A DNA stretch of 64,000 bases, taken from assembly GCF_008761635.1 (NCBI RefSeq), contig NZ_CP044344.1:1798001-1862000 (forward strand). The letters are read 5' to 3'. The notes below the pieces were generated by a model, which was not told where the DNA came from, made no database searches, and saw only the letters and a list, made by a program, of their open reading frames with translations. This DNA is from Nocardioides cynanchi (GTDB taxonomy: Bacteria; Actinomycetota; Actinomycetes; Propionibacteriales; Nocardioidaceae). The translations under genes were made by a program, and so were the position numbers. This document shows, piece after piece, positions 33,924-43,180 of the stretch; the stretch's first letter is position 1; each line of letters begins with the position of its first letter.

Positions 33924-33935
33924 GCGCAAGTATCC
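33924..33935. promoter_or_regulatory. Shared MarR-box-like element before narK (copy A)
   Basis: GCGCAAGTATCC lies 53 nt before the narK start. Its first ten bases are identical to the element upstream of the fourth MarR gene at 58509-58518. It is a half-match of the proposed operator GCAA-N3-TTGC. Confidence 0.4.
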
Positions 33936-33987
33936 ACGGATCTGAGGACCCTACCGGCGACGCATTCGCCGGACGAAGGAGCGGACG

Positions 33988-35214
33988 ATGTCCACGACAG
34001 CAGGGCTAACCACCAGGACGAGCGGCCGTGCCGGTCTGATGCTCGGCCTCGCGACTCTCGGGTTCGCCCTCTGCTTCTGGGCGTGGGCCCTGCTCTCGCC
34101 GCTGGCGGTCTCGTTTACCGCAGCGCTGCACCTGACGCCGTTCCAGCAGGCGCTGTTGGTCGCGGTCCCCGTGGTCGTGGGCTCCTTGGGTCGCATCCCG
34201 GTGGGTGCCCTAACCGACCGGTTCGGCGGCCGCATCATGTTCCCGATCGTGTCCTTGGCCACGGTCGTACCGGTGCTCTACCTCGGTCTGGCGGGACACT
34301 CCAGTCTTGCTGCGCTCCTGTTCGGCGGCTTCTTCCTCGGCATCGCCGGCACCGCGTTCGCGGTGGGCGTGCCGTTCGTGAGTGCGTGGTTCCCGCCCGA
34401 GCGACGTGGCTTCGCAGTCGGCGTGTTTGGTGCCGGTATGGGTGGCACCGCCATCAGCGCGCTGACGACCGTGAAGCTGGTCAACGCCCACTCGATGCAG
34501 ACGCCATTCGTGATCACCGCCCTCGTGCTCACGGCGTACGGCGTGCTGGCTGCGCTGGTCCTGCGAGACGCGCCCGGTCGTACCGTGCCGACCGAGTCGC
34601 TCGGCCGGCGGATGGGCGCTGCGCTCGCGCTTCCGATCACCTGGCAGGCGGCTGCGCTCTACGCCATCGCGTTCGGCGGGTACGTCGCGTTCAGCGTCTA
34701 CCTCCCGACCTACCTGAAGAACGCCTACGGGCTCACCCCTGCGGACGCCTCGAACCGGATGGCCGGCTTCGTCCTCGTCGCTGTCCTCATGCGCCCGGTC
34801 GGCGGTTGGATCTCCGACCGCGTGCGCCCTGCGAACGTCCTGGTTGTCGCCTTCGCCGTGGTCGCGGTCGACGCGCTCGTCCAGTCCTCGACGCCCAGCC
34901 TGGCACCGCTCGGCACGATCGTGTTCCTCACGATGGCCGCCGCGCTGGGCACGGCGACAGGCGCGGTCTTCGCCCTGGTGGCCCAGCGCGCCCCGGCCGA
35001 GAAGGTCGGCGCGGTCACGGGCATTGTCGGCGCTGCGGGCGGGCTCGGTGGGTTCGTGCCGCCGCTGGTGATGGGCTCGATCTTCGGGCACTCCGGCGAC
35101 TACCGCACGGGACTGTTGGCGCTGTCAGCGATGGCGGTGCTGGTGCTGGCGCTGTCCGCGTCGCTACGCCGTCCAGTCACTCCCCAGGCTCCGCAGACTC
35201 CGCTCGCGGCCTGA
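33988..35214 (+). CDS. narK: Nitrate/nitrite transporter, NarK type (MFS)
   Basis: The 408-aa protein has 12 predicted helices of the nitrate/nitrite porter family. RIPVGALTDRFGGR is the MFS A-loop with the conserved Arg. GFFLGIAGTAFAVGVPFVSAWFPPERRG matches the nitrate signature near helix 4-5 (G-x-x-x-G..F..G...V..WFP). The later GAAGGLGGFVPPLVMG matches the second G-rich signature. It should import nitrate and/or export nitrite for the reductase encoded by the next four genes, 63 nt downstream. Start ATG 33988 has AAGGAG 7 nt upstream. Confidence 0.92.
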   Translation: MSTTAGLTTRTSGRAGLMLGLATLGFALCFWAWALLSPLAVSFTAALHLTPFQQALLVAVPVVVGSLGRIPVGALTDRFGGRIMFPIVSLATVVPVLYLGLAGHSSLAALLFGGFFLGIAGTAFAVGVPFVSAWFPPERRGFAVGVFGAGMGGTAISALTTVKLVNAHSMQTPFVITALVLTAYGVLAALVLRDAPGRTVPTESLGRRMGAALALPITWQAAALYAIAFGGYVAFSVYLPTYLKNAYGLTPADASNRMAGFVLVAVLMRPVGGWISDRVRPANVLVVAFAVVAVDALVQSSTPSLAPLGTIVFLTMAAALGTATGAVFALVAQRAPAEKVGAVTGIVGAAGGLGGFVPPLVMGSIFGHSGDYRTGLLALSAMAVLVLALSASLRRPVTPQAPQTPLAA

Positions 35215-35277
35215 GCGTGGGTCTACTGTCGAAGCACGCCCGTCCGCTGGTCCGCCCTCTGCCCGGGAGCCCTCTCG

Positions 35278-38200
35278 ATGACCAACCGCCAGAAGCCGTC
35301 CAGCGCCCTGCCCGCACTGGACGACCCGCTCACCGAGGCGCTGGTCCGCAGCCGACGGTTCTTCACCAAGGGCAGGGTCTCCAACGACCTGCGAACGCTC
35401 ACCAAGGCGGGAGGCCGCCAGGCCGACGACTTCTACCGCGACCGCTGGAGTCACGACAAGGTGGTGCGCTCGACGCATGGCGTCAACTGCACGGGGTCGT
35501 GCTCCTGGAAGGTCTACGTCAAGGACGGGATCATCACCTGGGAGACCCAGCAGACCGACTACCCCTCGGTCGGCCCTGACTCCCCGGAGTACGAGCCCCG
35601 TGGCTGTCCCCGCGGGGCGGCGTTCTCCTGGTACACCTACTCGCCAACCCGGGTGCGCTACCCCTATGTCCGCGGCGTCCTGCTCCAGATGTTCCGCGAG
35701 GCCAAGGCTCAGCACGACGGCGACCCGGTGCGGGCCTGGGAGCACATCGTCGAGAACCCCCTGCGCGCCAAGGTTTACAAGTCGGCCCGCGGCAAAGGCG
35801 GCCTGGTCCGCGCCACCTGGGACGAGGCGGCCGAGATGGTGGCCGCCGCGCACGTCCACACCATCAAGAAGTACGGACCCGACCGCGTCGCCGGCTTCTC
35901 CCCGATCCCCGCCATGTCGATGGTCTCCCACGCCTCGGGTGCCAGGTTCGTCAACCTCATCGGCGGCTCCATGCTGAGCTTCTACGACTGGTACGCCGAC
36001 CTCCCCGTCGCCTCGCCCCAGGTGTTCGGCGACCAGACCGACGTCCCCGAGTCGGGCGACTGGTGGAACGCCGGGTACCTGATCATGTGGGGCTCCAACC
36101 TCCCGGTCACCCGCACTCCCGACGCGCACTGGATGACCGAGGCCCGCTACCGAGGCCAGAAGGTCGTCGCTGTCGCCCCCGACTACGCCGACAACGTGAA
36201 GTTCGCCGACGAGTGGCTGCCGGCCAAGCCGGGCACCGACGCGGCGCTGGCGATGGCGATGGGCCACGTCGTCCTGAAGGAGTTCTTCGTGGACCGGCAG
36301 ACGCCGTACTTCACCGATTACGTAAAGACCTACACCGACCTGCCCCACCTGGTCCGCCTGGACGAGACCGGTGACGGCGAGTACACCGCCGGCAAGTTCC
36401 TCACCGCCGCCGACCTCACCGATCACGCCGCCGAGGAGAACGCCGCCTTCAAGACCGTCCTGATCGACGCCCGTACCGGTGACCCGGCCGTCCCGAACGG
36501 CTCCCTCGGCCACCGGTACGGCGACCCCGGGGTGGGCCTCTGGAACCTCGAGCTCGGCGACGTCGACCCGGTGCTCTCGCTGCTCGACATCTCCGAGAAG
36601 TCGGTCGTCGTGCGGATGCCGCGCTTCGACACCCCCGACGGCGCCGCCGCCGACCTCCCGCGCGGAGTGCCGACCAAGCGGATCGGCGAACACCTGGTCA
36701 CCACGGTCTTCGACCTGCTCCTTGCGCAATACGGCGTCGCGCGCTCCGGGGCCAACGGGCCGCTGCCCGGACAGTGGGCCACGGGTTACGACGACGCCGA
36801 GTCGCCGTACACGCCGGCCTGGCAGGAGGCGATCACCGGCGTGCCGGCGTCGACCGTGGCCCGGATCGGCCGGGAGTTCGCCGCCAACGCCGACGAGTCC
36901 CACGGCCGCTCGATGATCGTGATGGGTGCCGGCACCAACCACTGGTTCCACTCCGACACGATCTACCGCGCCTTCCTCACCCTCACCAACCTGACCGGTT
37001 GCCAGGGCGTCAACGGCGGCGGCTGGGCGCACTACGTCGGGCAGGAGAAGGTCCGCCCGATCACCGGCTACACCCAGATCGCGAACGCGCTGGACTGGAA
37101 CCGGCCGCCGCGCAACATGATCCAGACCGCCTTCTGGTATCTGCACACCAACCAGTTCCGTTACGACCAGTTCGGTGCGGACACCCTCGCGGCCACCACC
37201 GGCCAAGGACAGCTGGCAGGGAAGTCCACCGCAGACGTCATCGCCCAGAGCGCCCGGATGGGCTGGATGCCGTCGTACCCGACCTTCGACCGCAACCCGC
37301 TCGACCTCAGCGACGACGCGGCCGCGGCCGGGAAGCCCGTGGCCGAGTACGTCGTCGAGCAGCTGAAGTCCGGCGGTCTCGACTTCGCCGGCGAGGACCC
37401 GGACGCGCCCGGCAACTACCCCCGCATCCTGTCGATCTGGCGGGCCAACCTGCTGGGCTCGTCCGGCAAGGGCAACGAGTACTTCCTCAAGCATCTCCTC
37501 GGCACCGACTCCTCGGTCCGCGCCACCGAGACGCCCGTGGGCCAGCGCCCCGTCGACGTGAGATGGCGCGAGGAGGCACCCGAGGGGAAGCTCGACCTGC
37601 TGCTGACGATCGACTTCCGGCAGACCAGCACCACCACCTTCTCCGACGTCGTGCTCCCGGCCGCGACCTGGTATGAGAAGCATGACCTCAACACCACCGA
37701 CATGCACCCGTTCGTGCACTCGTTCAACCCCGCGATCGCGCCACCCTGGCAGACCCGCACCGACTGGGACGCCTGGCAGACCATCGCGGAGAAGTTCAGC
37801 GAGCTCGCCGCGACCCACCTCGGTGTCCGCACAGACGTCGTGGCCGTCCCGCTCACCCACGACACCCCGGACGCGATGGCCAACCCGCACGGCGTGGTCC
37901 GCGACTGGAAGAAGGGCGAGTGCGAGCCGGTGCCCGGCGTCACCATGCCGAAGCTGGTCGAGGTCGTCCGCGACTACGGCGCGGTCTCCGAGAAGATGAA
38001 CGCGCTCGGCCCGCTGGTCGACACGCTCGGCGCCACCACCAAGGGCGTCACCTTCGAGCTGAGCAAGCAGGTCGACTACCTGCGCCAGAAGAACGGTCCT
38101 GTGCGCGGCGGGGTCGCCGACGGACGGCCGTCGCTCAAGCGCGACGTCAACGTCTGCGAGGCGATCCTCGCCCTGTCCGGTACGACGAACGGGCACCTGG

Positions 38201-39033
38201 CCACGCAAGGCTTCAAGACCCTCGAGAAGCGCACCGGGGTCAAGCTCGCCGACCTCGCCGAAGAGCACGAGGGCAAGCAGATCACCTTCGCCGACACCCA
38301 GGGCCCACCGGTGCCCGTGATCACCTCACCGGAGTGGTCCGGCTCGGAGACCGGCGGTCGACGCTACTCGCCGTTCACGATCAACGTCGAGCGCAAGAAG
38401 CCCTGGCACACCCTGACCGGGCGGATGCACTTCTACCTCGACCACGACTGGATCACCGAGCTCGGTGAGGGACTGCCGGTCTACCGGCCACCGCTGAACA
38501 TGGCGGCGCTGTTCGCCGAGCCGGCCCTGGGGAACGTCTCGGACGGCTCTGCGGTCGACGGTGTCGACCAGGTCGAGGGGCTGACGGTGCGCTACCTGAC
38601 CCCCCACAACAAGTGGTCGATCCACTCGGAGTACCAGGACAACCTGTTCATGCTCTCGCTCTCGCGCGGCGGCCAGAACATCTGGATGAGCGACCGCGAC
38701 GCCGCGAAGGTCGGCATCAAGGACAACGACTGGATCGAGGCGGTCAACCGCAACGGCGTCGTCGTGGCCCGCGCGATCGTCTCGCACCGGATGCCCGAGG
38801 GGACCGTGTACATGTACCACGCCCAGGACCGGCTGATCGACGTACCGCTCGCCGAGACCTCCGGCAAGCGCGGCGGCATCCACAACTCCCTGACCCGGAT
38901 CCTGGTCAAACCCAGCCACCTGATCGGCGGCTACGCCCAGTTGAGCTTCGCGTTCAACTACCTCGGCCCCACCGGCAACCAACGCGACGAGGTCACCGTC
39001 ATCCGCAAGCGCTCGCAGGAGGTGACCTACTGA
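35278..39033 (+). CDS. narG: Respiratory nitrate reductase alpha subunit
   Basis: The 1251-aa protein is full length. The [4Fe-4S] FS0 site is H67, C71 and C75 in THGVNCTGSC with a later Cys in PRGCPRG; His as first ligand is the NarG hallmark. Mo is ligated by Asp in the block YDWYADLPVASPQVFG. Further conserved blocks are WGSNLPVTRTPDAH, GAGTNHWFHSDTIYR and the C-terminal YGYAQLSFAFNY-like segment. It reduces nitrate to nitrite with bis-MGD at the cytoplasmic face of the membrane. No N-terminal Tat motif is seen beyond RRFFTKG (39-45), the vestigial signal typical of NarG. Its stop overlaps narH (TGATG). Confidence 0.95.
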   Translation: MTNRQKPSSALPALDDPLTEALVRSRRFFTKGRVSNDLRTLTKAGGRQADDFYRDRWSHDKVVRSTHGVNCTGSCSWKVYVKDGIITWETQQTDYPSVGPDSPEYEPRGCPRGAAFSWYTYSPTRVRYPYVRGVLLQMFREAKAQHDGDPVRAWEHIVENPLRAKVYKSARGKGGLVRATWDEAAEMVAAAHVHTIKKYGPDRVAGFSPIPAMSMVSHASGARFVNLIGGSMLSFYDWYADLPVASPQVFGDQTDVPESGDWWNAGYLIMWGSNLPVTRTPDAHWMTEARYRGQKVVAVAPDYADNVKFADEWLPAKPGTDAALAMAMGHVVLKEFFVDRQTPYFTDYVKTYTDLPHLVRLDETGDGEYTAGKFLTAADLTDHAAEENAAFKTVLIDARTGDPAVPNGSLGHRYGDPGVGLWNLELGDVDPVLSLLDISEKSVVVRMPRFDTPDGAAADLPRGVPTKRIGEHLVTTVFDLLLAQYGVARSGANGPLPGQWATGYDDAESPYTPAWQEAITGVPASTVARIGREFAANADESHGRSMIVMGAGTNHWFHSDTIYRAFLTLTNLTGCQGVNGGGWAHYVGQEKVRPITGYTQIANALDWNRPPRNMIQTAFWYLHTNQFRYDQFGADTLAATTGQGQLAGKSTADVIAQSARMGWMPSYPTFDRNPLDLSDDAAAAGKPVAEYVVEQLKSGGLDFAGEDPDAPGNYPRILSIWRANLLGSSGKGNEYFLKHLLGTDSSVRATETPVGQRPVDVRWREEAPEGKLDLLLTIDFRQTSTTTFSDVVLPAATWYEKHDLNTTDMHPFVHSFNPAIAPPWQTRTDWDAWQTIAEKFSELAATHLGVRTDVVAVPLTHDTPDAMANPHGVVRDWKKGECEPVPGVTMPKLVEVVRDYGAVSEKMNALGPLVDTLGATTKGVTFELSKQVDYLRQKNGPVRGGVADGRPSLKRDVNVCEAILALSGTTNGHLATQGFKTLEKRTGVKLADLAEEHEGKQITFADTQGPPVPVITSPEWSGSETGGRRYSPFTINVERKKPWHTLTGRMHFYLDHDWITELGEGLPVYRPPLNMAALFAEPALGNVSDGSAVDGVDQVEGLTVRYLTPHNKWSIHSEYQDNLFMLSLSRGGQNIWMSDRDAAKVGIKDNDWIEAVNRNGVVVARAIVSHRMPEGTVYMYHAQDRLIDVPLAETSGKRGGIHNSLTRILVKPSHLIGGYAQLSFAFNYLGPTGNQRDEVTVIRKRSQEVTY

Positions 39034-40682
39034 TGAAGGTCATGGCGCAGATGGCGATGGTGATGAACCTTGACAAGTGCATCGGCTGCCACACCTGCTC
39101 GGTGACCTGCAAGCAGGCGTGGACCAACCGGTCCGGCACCGAGTACATCTGGTTCAACAACGTCGAGACCCGGCCCGGTCTCGGCTACCCCCGGACCTAC
39201 GAAGACCAGGAGAAGTGGCAGGGCGGCTGGGAGCTCAACAGCCGCGGACGCCTCAAGCTCAAGGCAGGTGGACGGTTCAAGAAGCTGCTGACGATCTTCT
39301 CCAACCCGAAGCTCCCCTCGATCGGCGAGTACTACGAGCCCTGGACCTACGACTACGCCACCCTGACCGAGGCGCCGGCCCAGGAACACACCCCGGTGGC
39401 GCGACCGAAGTCGCTGATCTCGGGCAAGAACATGAAGATCGAGTGGTCCGCCAACTGGGACGACGACCTCGGCGGATCGACCGCCAACACACACCGCGAC
39501 CCGATGCTGAAGAAGATCGCCGACAAGGTGAAGTTCGAGTTCGAGCAGACCTTCATGTTCTACCTGCCCCGCATCTGCGAGCACTGCCTCAACCCCTCGT
39601 GCGCAGCGTCGTGCCCCAGTGGCGCGATCTACAAGCGCGCGGAGGACGGCATCGTCCTGGTCGACCAGGAGAAGTGCCGCGGCTGGCGCATGTGCGTCTC
39701 CGGCTGCCCCTACAAGAAGATCTACTTCAACCACCGCACCGGCAAGGCCGAGAAGTGCACCTTCTGCTTCCCGCGGATCGAGGTCGGCCTGCCGACCGTC
39801 TGCTCCGAGACCTGCGTCGGGCGGCTGCGCTACATCGGCCTGATGCTCTACGACGCCGACAAGGTGCTCGAGGCCGCCTCGACCACCGACGACCAGGGAC
39901 TCTACGAGGCGCAACGCGACGTCTTCCTCGACCCGTTCGACCCCGAGGTCATCCGCGAGGCCGAGAAGGCAGGCATCGCCCGGGACTGGGTCGACGCGGC
40001 CCAGCGCTCCCCGATCTACGCCCTCATCAACACCTTCAAGGTCGCCCTGCCGCTGCACCCGGAGTACCGCACCATGCCGATGGTCTGGTACATCCCGCCC
40101 CTGTCCCCCGTCGTCGACGTGGTCGCCGAGACCGGCGAGGACGCCGAGGACAAGAGCAACCTCTTCGCCGCCATCGACGCCCTACGGATCCCGGTCGAAT
40201 ACCTCGCCGAGCTCTTCACCGCCGGCGACGTCGTACCGGTGGACGCCGTGCTGAAGAAGCTCGCCGCGATGCGCTCCTACATGCGCGACATCAACATGGG
40301 CCGCGACCCGGACCCGTCGATCCCGGCCGCGGTGGGGATGACCGAGGAAGAGATGTACGACATGTACCGCCTCCTCGCCATCGCCAAGTACGACGAGCGC
40401 TACGTCATCCCTCCCGCCCACGCCGAGCAGGCGCACTCCCTCGAGGAGCTCGCCACCGAGTGCTCGGTCTCCGAGTACGGCGGCGGCCAGCAAGGACTCT
40501 TCGGCGAGGGATCGGGAGCGCCGACCCCGATCGCGGTCGAGAACTTCCAAATGCTCCAGGACCGGCAGACCGCCGACTCGTTGGCCGGCCCGGAGCACAA
40601 GGGCACCCGGGTCAACCTGCTCAACTGGGACGGCAAGGGCTCCCCGCCCGGCCTGTTCCCGCCGAAGGGCCCGGACCAATGA
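39033..40682 (+). CDS. narH: Respiratory nitrate reductase beta subunit (Fe-S)
   Basis: The 549-aa electron-transfer subunit has four cysteine clusters: CIGCHTCSVTC near the N-terminus, CEHCLNPSCAASCPSG, CRGWRMCVSGCPYKK, and CTFCFPRIEVGLPTVCSETC. The Trp replacing Cys in CRGW is the normal NarH feature that yields a [3Fe-4S] centre. It relays electrons from NarI haems to NarG. The start overlaps the narG stop and its own stop overlaps narJ, so the operon is tightly coupled. Length is slightly above the E. coli protein. Confidence 0.95.
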   Translation: MKVMAQMAMVMNLDKCIGCHTCSVTCKQAWTNRSGTEYIWFNNVETRPGLGYPRTYEDQEKWQGGWELNSRGRLKLKAGGRFKKLLTIFSNPKLPSIGEYYEPWTYDYATLTEAPAQEHTPVARPKSLISGKNMKIEWSANWDDDLGGSTANTHRDPMLKKIADKVKFEFEQTFMFYLPRICEHCLNPSCAASCPSGAIYKRAEDGIVLVDQEKCRGWRMCVSGCPYKKIYFNHRTGKAEKCTFCFPRIEVGLPTVCSETCVGRLRYIGLMLYDADKVLEAASTTDDQGLYEAQRDVFLDPFDPEVIREAEKAGIARDWVDAAQRSPIYALINTFKVALPLHPEYRTMPMVWYIPPLSPVVDVVAETGEDAEDKSNLFAAIDALRIPVEYLAELFTAGDVVPVDAVLKKLAAMRSYMRDINMGRDPDPSIPAAVGMTEEEMYDMYRLLAIAKYDERYVIPPAHAEQAHSLEELATECSVSEYGGGQQGLFGEGSGAPTPIAVENFQMLQDRQTADSLAGPEHKGTRVNLLNWDGKGSPPGLFPPKGPDQ

Positions 40683-41386
40683 GCACCCGCAGCCCGAAGC
40701 CCACGCTGCCGCCCGACCAGCTCACCGTGGTCTGGCAGTCGGTCTCCCTGCTGCTCGACTACCCCGACGAGAGTGTCGTGGCTCGCGCCGAGCTCATCCG
40801 AGCCGCCTCTCACACCGTGCCGGCGGCGATCGGCGACTCCCTCCGATCGTTCCTGGCCCACCTGGAGTCCACACCACTCCCTGAGCTCCAGGCCGACTAC
40901 GTCGAGACCTTCGACAACCGCCGCCGCTGCAACCTGTTCCTGACCTACTTCGCGCACGGCGACACCCGCAAGCGGGGGATGGCCCTGTTGCGGTTCAAGC
41001 AGACCTATCTCGCATCAGGGTTCGAGCTCGACGACGCCGAGCTCCCCGACCACCTCTGCGTCGTCCTCGAGTACGCCGCCACCGTGGACCAGATCCGCGG
41101 CCGCGACCTGATGCTCGACCACCGAGCAGGCCTGGAGCTGCTGCGCCTCTCGCTCCAGGACCTGGGTTCGCCGTGGGCGAGCCTGGTCGACGCCGTCACT
41201 GCCACCCTCCCTCCGCTGCGCGGTGACGAGCGCGACGCCGTACGCCGGCTCGCGGCCGAGGGCCCACCCGAGGAGGAAGTCGGTCTCGCGCCGTTCGCCG
41301 CCCCGCAGTTCAGCCCCGGCGCCGCCGACGGCCCGCCGGAGACGACCCTGCTGCCGATGCCGTCCTTCCCAGGAGCACGCCGATGA
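40679..41386 (+). CDS. narJ: Nitrate reductase assembly chaperone
   Basis: The 235-aa all-helical protein is of the NarJ/TorD type: LLLDYPDE at the start, LQADYVETFDNRRRCNLFLTYFAHGDTRKRG (the conserved Y-V-x-x-F-D..L-x-L-x-Y..G-D-x-R-x-R-G block), and LPDHLCVVLEY. It binds the apo-NarG N-terminus and helps insertion of molybdenum cofactor and Fe-S. A Pro/Glu-rich C-terminal tail (about 195-235) is unstructured. ATGA overlaps at both ends place it firmly inside narGHJI. Confidence 0.93.
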   Translation: MSTRSPKPTLPPDQLTVVWQSVSLLLDYPDESVVARAELIRAASHTVPAAIGDSLRSFLAHLESTPLPELQADYVETFDNRRRCNLFLTYFAHGDTRKRGMALLRFKQTYLASGFELDDAELPDHLCVVLEYAATVDQIRGRDLMLDHRAGLELLRLSLQDLGSPWASLVDAVTATLPPLRGDERDAVRRLAAEGPPEEEVGLAPFAAPQFSPGAADGPPETTLLPMPSFPGARR

Positions 41387-42111
41387 ACGAGTTCCTCTTC
41401 GTCGTCGTCCCGTACCTGTGCCTGGCGACGTTCGTGGTCGGACACTGGTGGCGGTACCGCTACGACAAGTTCGGCTGGACCACCCGCTCCTCCCAGCTCT
41501 ACGAGAACCGGCTCCTGCGGATCGGTAGCCCGCTGTTCCATTTCGGCATGCTCGGCGTCGTCGGCGGCCACCTCATCGGCCTGCTGGTACCGCAGTCCTG
41601 GACCGACGCTCTCGGCATCAGCAACCACGCCTACCACGTGGTCGCCGTCGCCGGCGGCCTCGTCTCTGGGCTGATGACCGTGGTCGGCATGGCTATCCTG
41701 ATCTACCGCCGCCGCACCGTCGGCCCCGTCTTCTCCGCCACCACGCCGATGGACAAGGTGATGTACGCCTTCCTCGCCACCGTGATCGTCTTAGGCATGT
41801 GGAACACCATCGCCGGCTCCATCCTGCACGTCGGAGGCGAGTACAACTACCGCGAAGGTGTCTCGGTCTGGTACCGGTCGTTCCTCGCCTTCCACCCCGA
41901 CCCCCAGCTGATGGCCGACGCGCCCCTCGGCTTCCAGCTCCACGCCCTCGTCGCGTTCGGGCTGTTCGCGCTGTGGCCCTTCACCCGACTCGTCCACGTC
42001 TTCAGCGCACCCGTCGGCTACCTGACCCGCCCCTACATCGTCTACCGCAGCCGCGACGACGCCCAGCTCGGCAGCCACCGCCCCCGCCGCGGCTGGGACC
42101 GGGTCGGCTGA
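41383..42111 (+). CDS. narI: Respiratory nitrate reductase gamma subunit (cytochrome b)
   Basis: The 242-aa integral membrane protein has five predicted helices (about 2-22, 50-70, 88-108, 126-148, 178-200). The haem-binding His pairs lie in SPLFHFGMLGVVGGHLIG and in GFQLHALVAFGLFALWPFTRLVHVFSAP. It oxidises menaquinol and passes electrons through two b haems to NarH. The Lys/Arg-rich tail is cytoplasmic. It is followed after one base by a hemerythrin gene. Confidence 0.94.
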   Translation: MNEFLFVVVPYLCLATFVVGHWWRYRYDKFGWTTRSSQLYENRLLRIGSPLFHFGMLGVVGGHLIGLLVPQSWTDALGISNHAYHVVAVAGGLVSGLMTVVGMAILIYRRRTVGPVFSATTPMDKVMYAFLATVIVLGMWNTIAGSILHVGGEYNYREGVSVWYRSFLAFHPDPQLMADAPLGFQLHALVAFGLFALWPFTRLVHVFSAPVGYLTRPYIVYRSRDDAQLGSHRPRRGWDRVG

Positions 42112-42112
42112 C

Positions 42113-42595
42113 ATGTGCGACCACTGTGGCTGCCGAGGAGTCGGAGCGATCCGCGAGCTGATGGACGAACACACCGCGCTCGTCGACGAGTCGTACGTTG
42201 TCCGGCACTCGCTGCAGTCGGGCGACCGCGCCGAGGCGATGACCCTCCTGACCGGACTCGTCACGCGCCTGGAGCGCCACGTACGGCGTGAGGAGGACGG
42301 GATCTTCCGGGCACTACGAGACTCGGGCGAGTTCCTCGACGAGGTCGACGCCTTGAAGGGCGAACACGAGCATCTCGAGAAGGCGATCGCGAGCCTCGAC
42401 CCCCAGATACTCGACTTCCCGGCTGCAGTGAGCTGCCTGCTCGATGATCTGGCCGTCCACATCGACCGTGAGGACTACGGGATCTTCCCGGTCTCGGTCG
42501 TCACCCTCGGAGCCGCCGGGTGGACCATCGTCGACCAGGCCCACGCGACGACACCGAGCTTCCTGCTCGACCCGACGCCACCGCGACGCTCGTGA
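42113..42595 (+). CDS. Hemerythrin-like (HHE) iron-binding protein
   Basis: The 160-aa four-helix protein has di-iron ligands in the hemerythrin pattern: H20 (MDEHTALVDE), H56 and E60 (ERHVRREEDGIF), H85 (GEHEHLEKAI) and H116/E120 (AVHIDREDYGIFP). A Cys-rich head, MCDHCGCRG (C2, C5, C7), precedes the domain and is not part of the usual fold. The gene begins one base after narI, so it is co-expressed with nitrate reductase. A role in NO or O2 binding, or in Fe-S repair during nitrosative stress from nitrite and NO, is a reasonable inference. Confidence 0.87.
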   Translation: MCDHCGCRGVGAIRELMDEHTALVDESYVVRHSLQSGDRAEAMTLLTGLVTRLERHVRREEDGIFRALRDSGEFLDEVDALKGEHEHLEKAIASLDPQILDFPAAVSCLLDDLAVHIDREDYGIFPVSVVTLGAAGWTIVDQAHATTPSFLLDPTPPRRS

Positions 42596-42642
42596 CGCCG
42601 TACACCCGCCCTTCCGGTAATTCCAGCGACGAGGAGCACCGC

Positions 42643-42975
42643 ATGCAGCACGAGTCACTGACAACGCTTGTTAGCCAACACCTGGAGACGGCGTCGAAGG
42701 CCTCCAGCGGACGGAGCGCCCACACCGTCTACGGAGGACACGAGCACGCCCTCCGCCAGACCGTCATCGCGTTGCGCGCCGGCTCGCAGCTCGACGAACA
42801 CCAGAACCCCGGAGAAGCAACACTCCAGGTCCTCCACGGTCACGTGACTCTGAAAGCCGGCGCCGACACGTGGAGCGGTTCGCCCGGAGACCTCGTCACC
42901 ATCCCCGACGCTCGTCACTCGCTCGAGGCAGTCGAGGACTCCGCCGTGCTGCTGACCGTGGCTGTGCGGGGCTGA
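42643..42975 (+). CDS. Small cupin-domain protein
   Basis: The 110-aa single cupin has motif 1 LDEHQNPGEATLQVLHGHVTLKAG (with H, E and Gly, shortened) and motif 2 GDLVTIPDARHSLEAVEDS. His and Glu could bind a metal. ATG 42643 has GAGGAG 10 nt upstream. It lies 47 nt after the hemerythrin gene, likely the last gene of the nar operon. Small cupins of this type are often stress or redox sensors or enzymes; no specific reaction can be named. The following 205 bases to the convergent response-regulator gene hold no gene. Confidence 0.78.
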   Translation: MQHESLTTLVSQHLETASKASSGRSAHTVYGGHEHALRQTVIALRAGSQLDEHQNPGEATLQVLHGHVTLKAGADTWSGSPGDLVTIPDARHSLEAVEDSAVLLTVAVRG

Positions 42976-43180
42976 CGACGCGAGAACGTCTGCCGCTGGG
43001 TGTCGACGTCGCCCGACTCGAATCCCCACCGGATACGTCTGTAGTCCGCGATCGCGTCGCGAAATGGCACAGTTTGCTGTCACGTTGCACCGGCGATGGT
43101 CGTAGTGGGCGACCTCTATCGGATCCTCGTCGTTGACTGCTCTCCAGCGACTCGCGCGGTGGGTGGATGCTCGTCCCGGG

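Noticed and set aside
35164-38268. A 1034-codon minus-strand open frame
   Set aside because: It lies opposite narG and has no recognisable domain.
39666-39720. Loss of a cluster cysteine in NarH (CRGW)
   Set aside because: Trp at this position is the normal NarH feature giving a 3Fe-4S centre.
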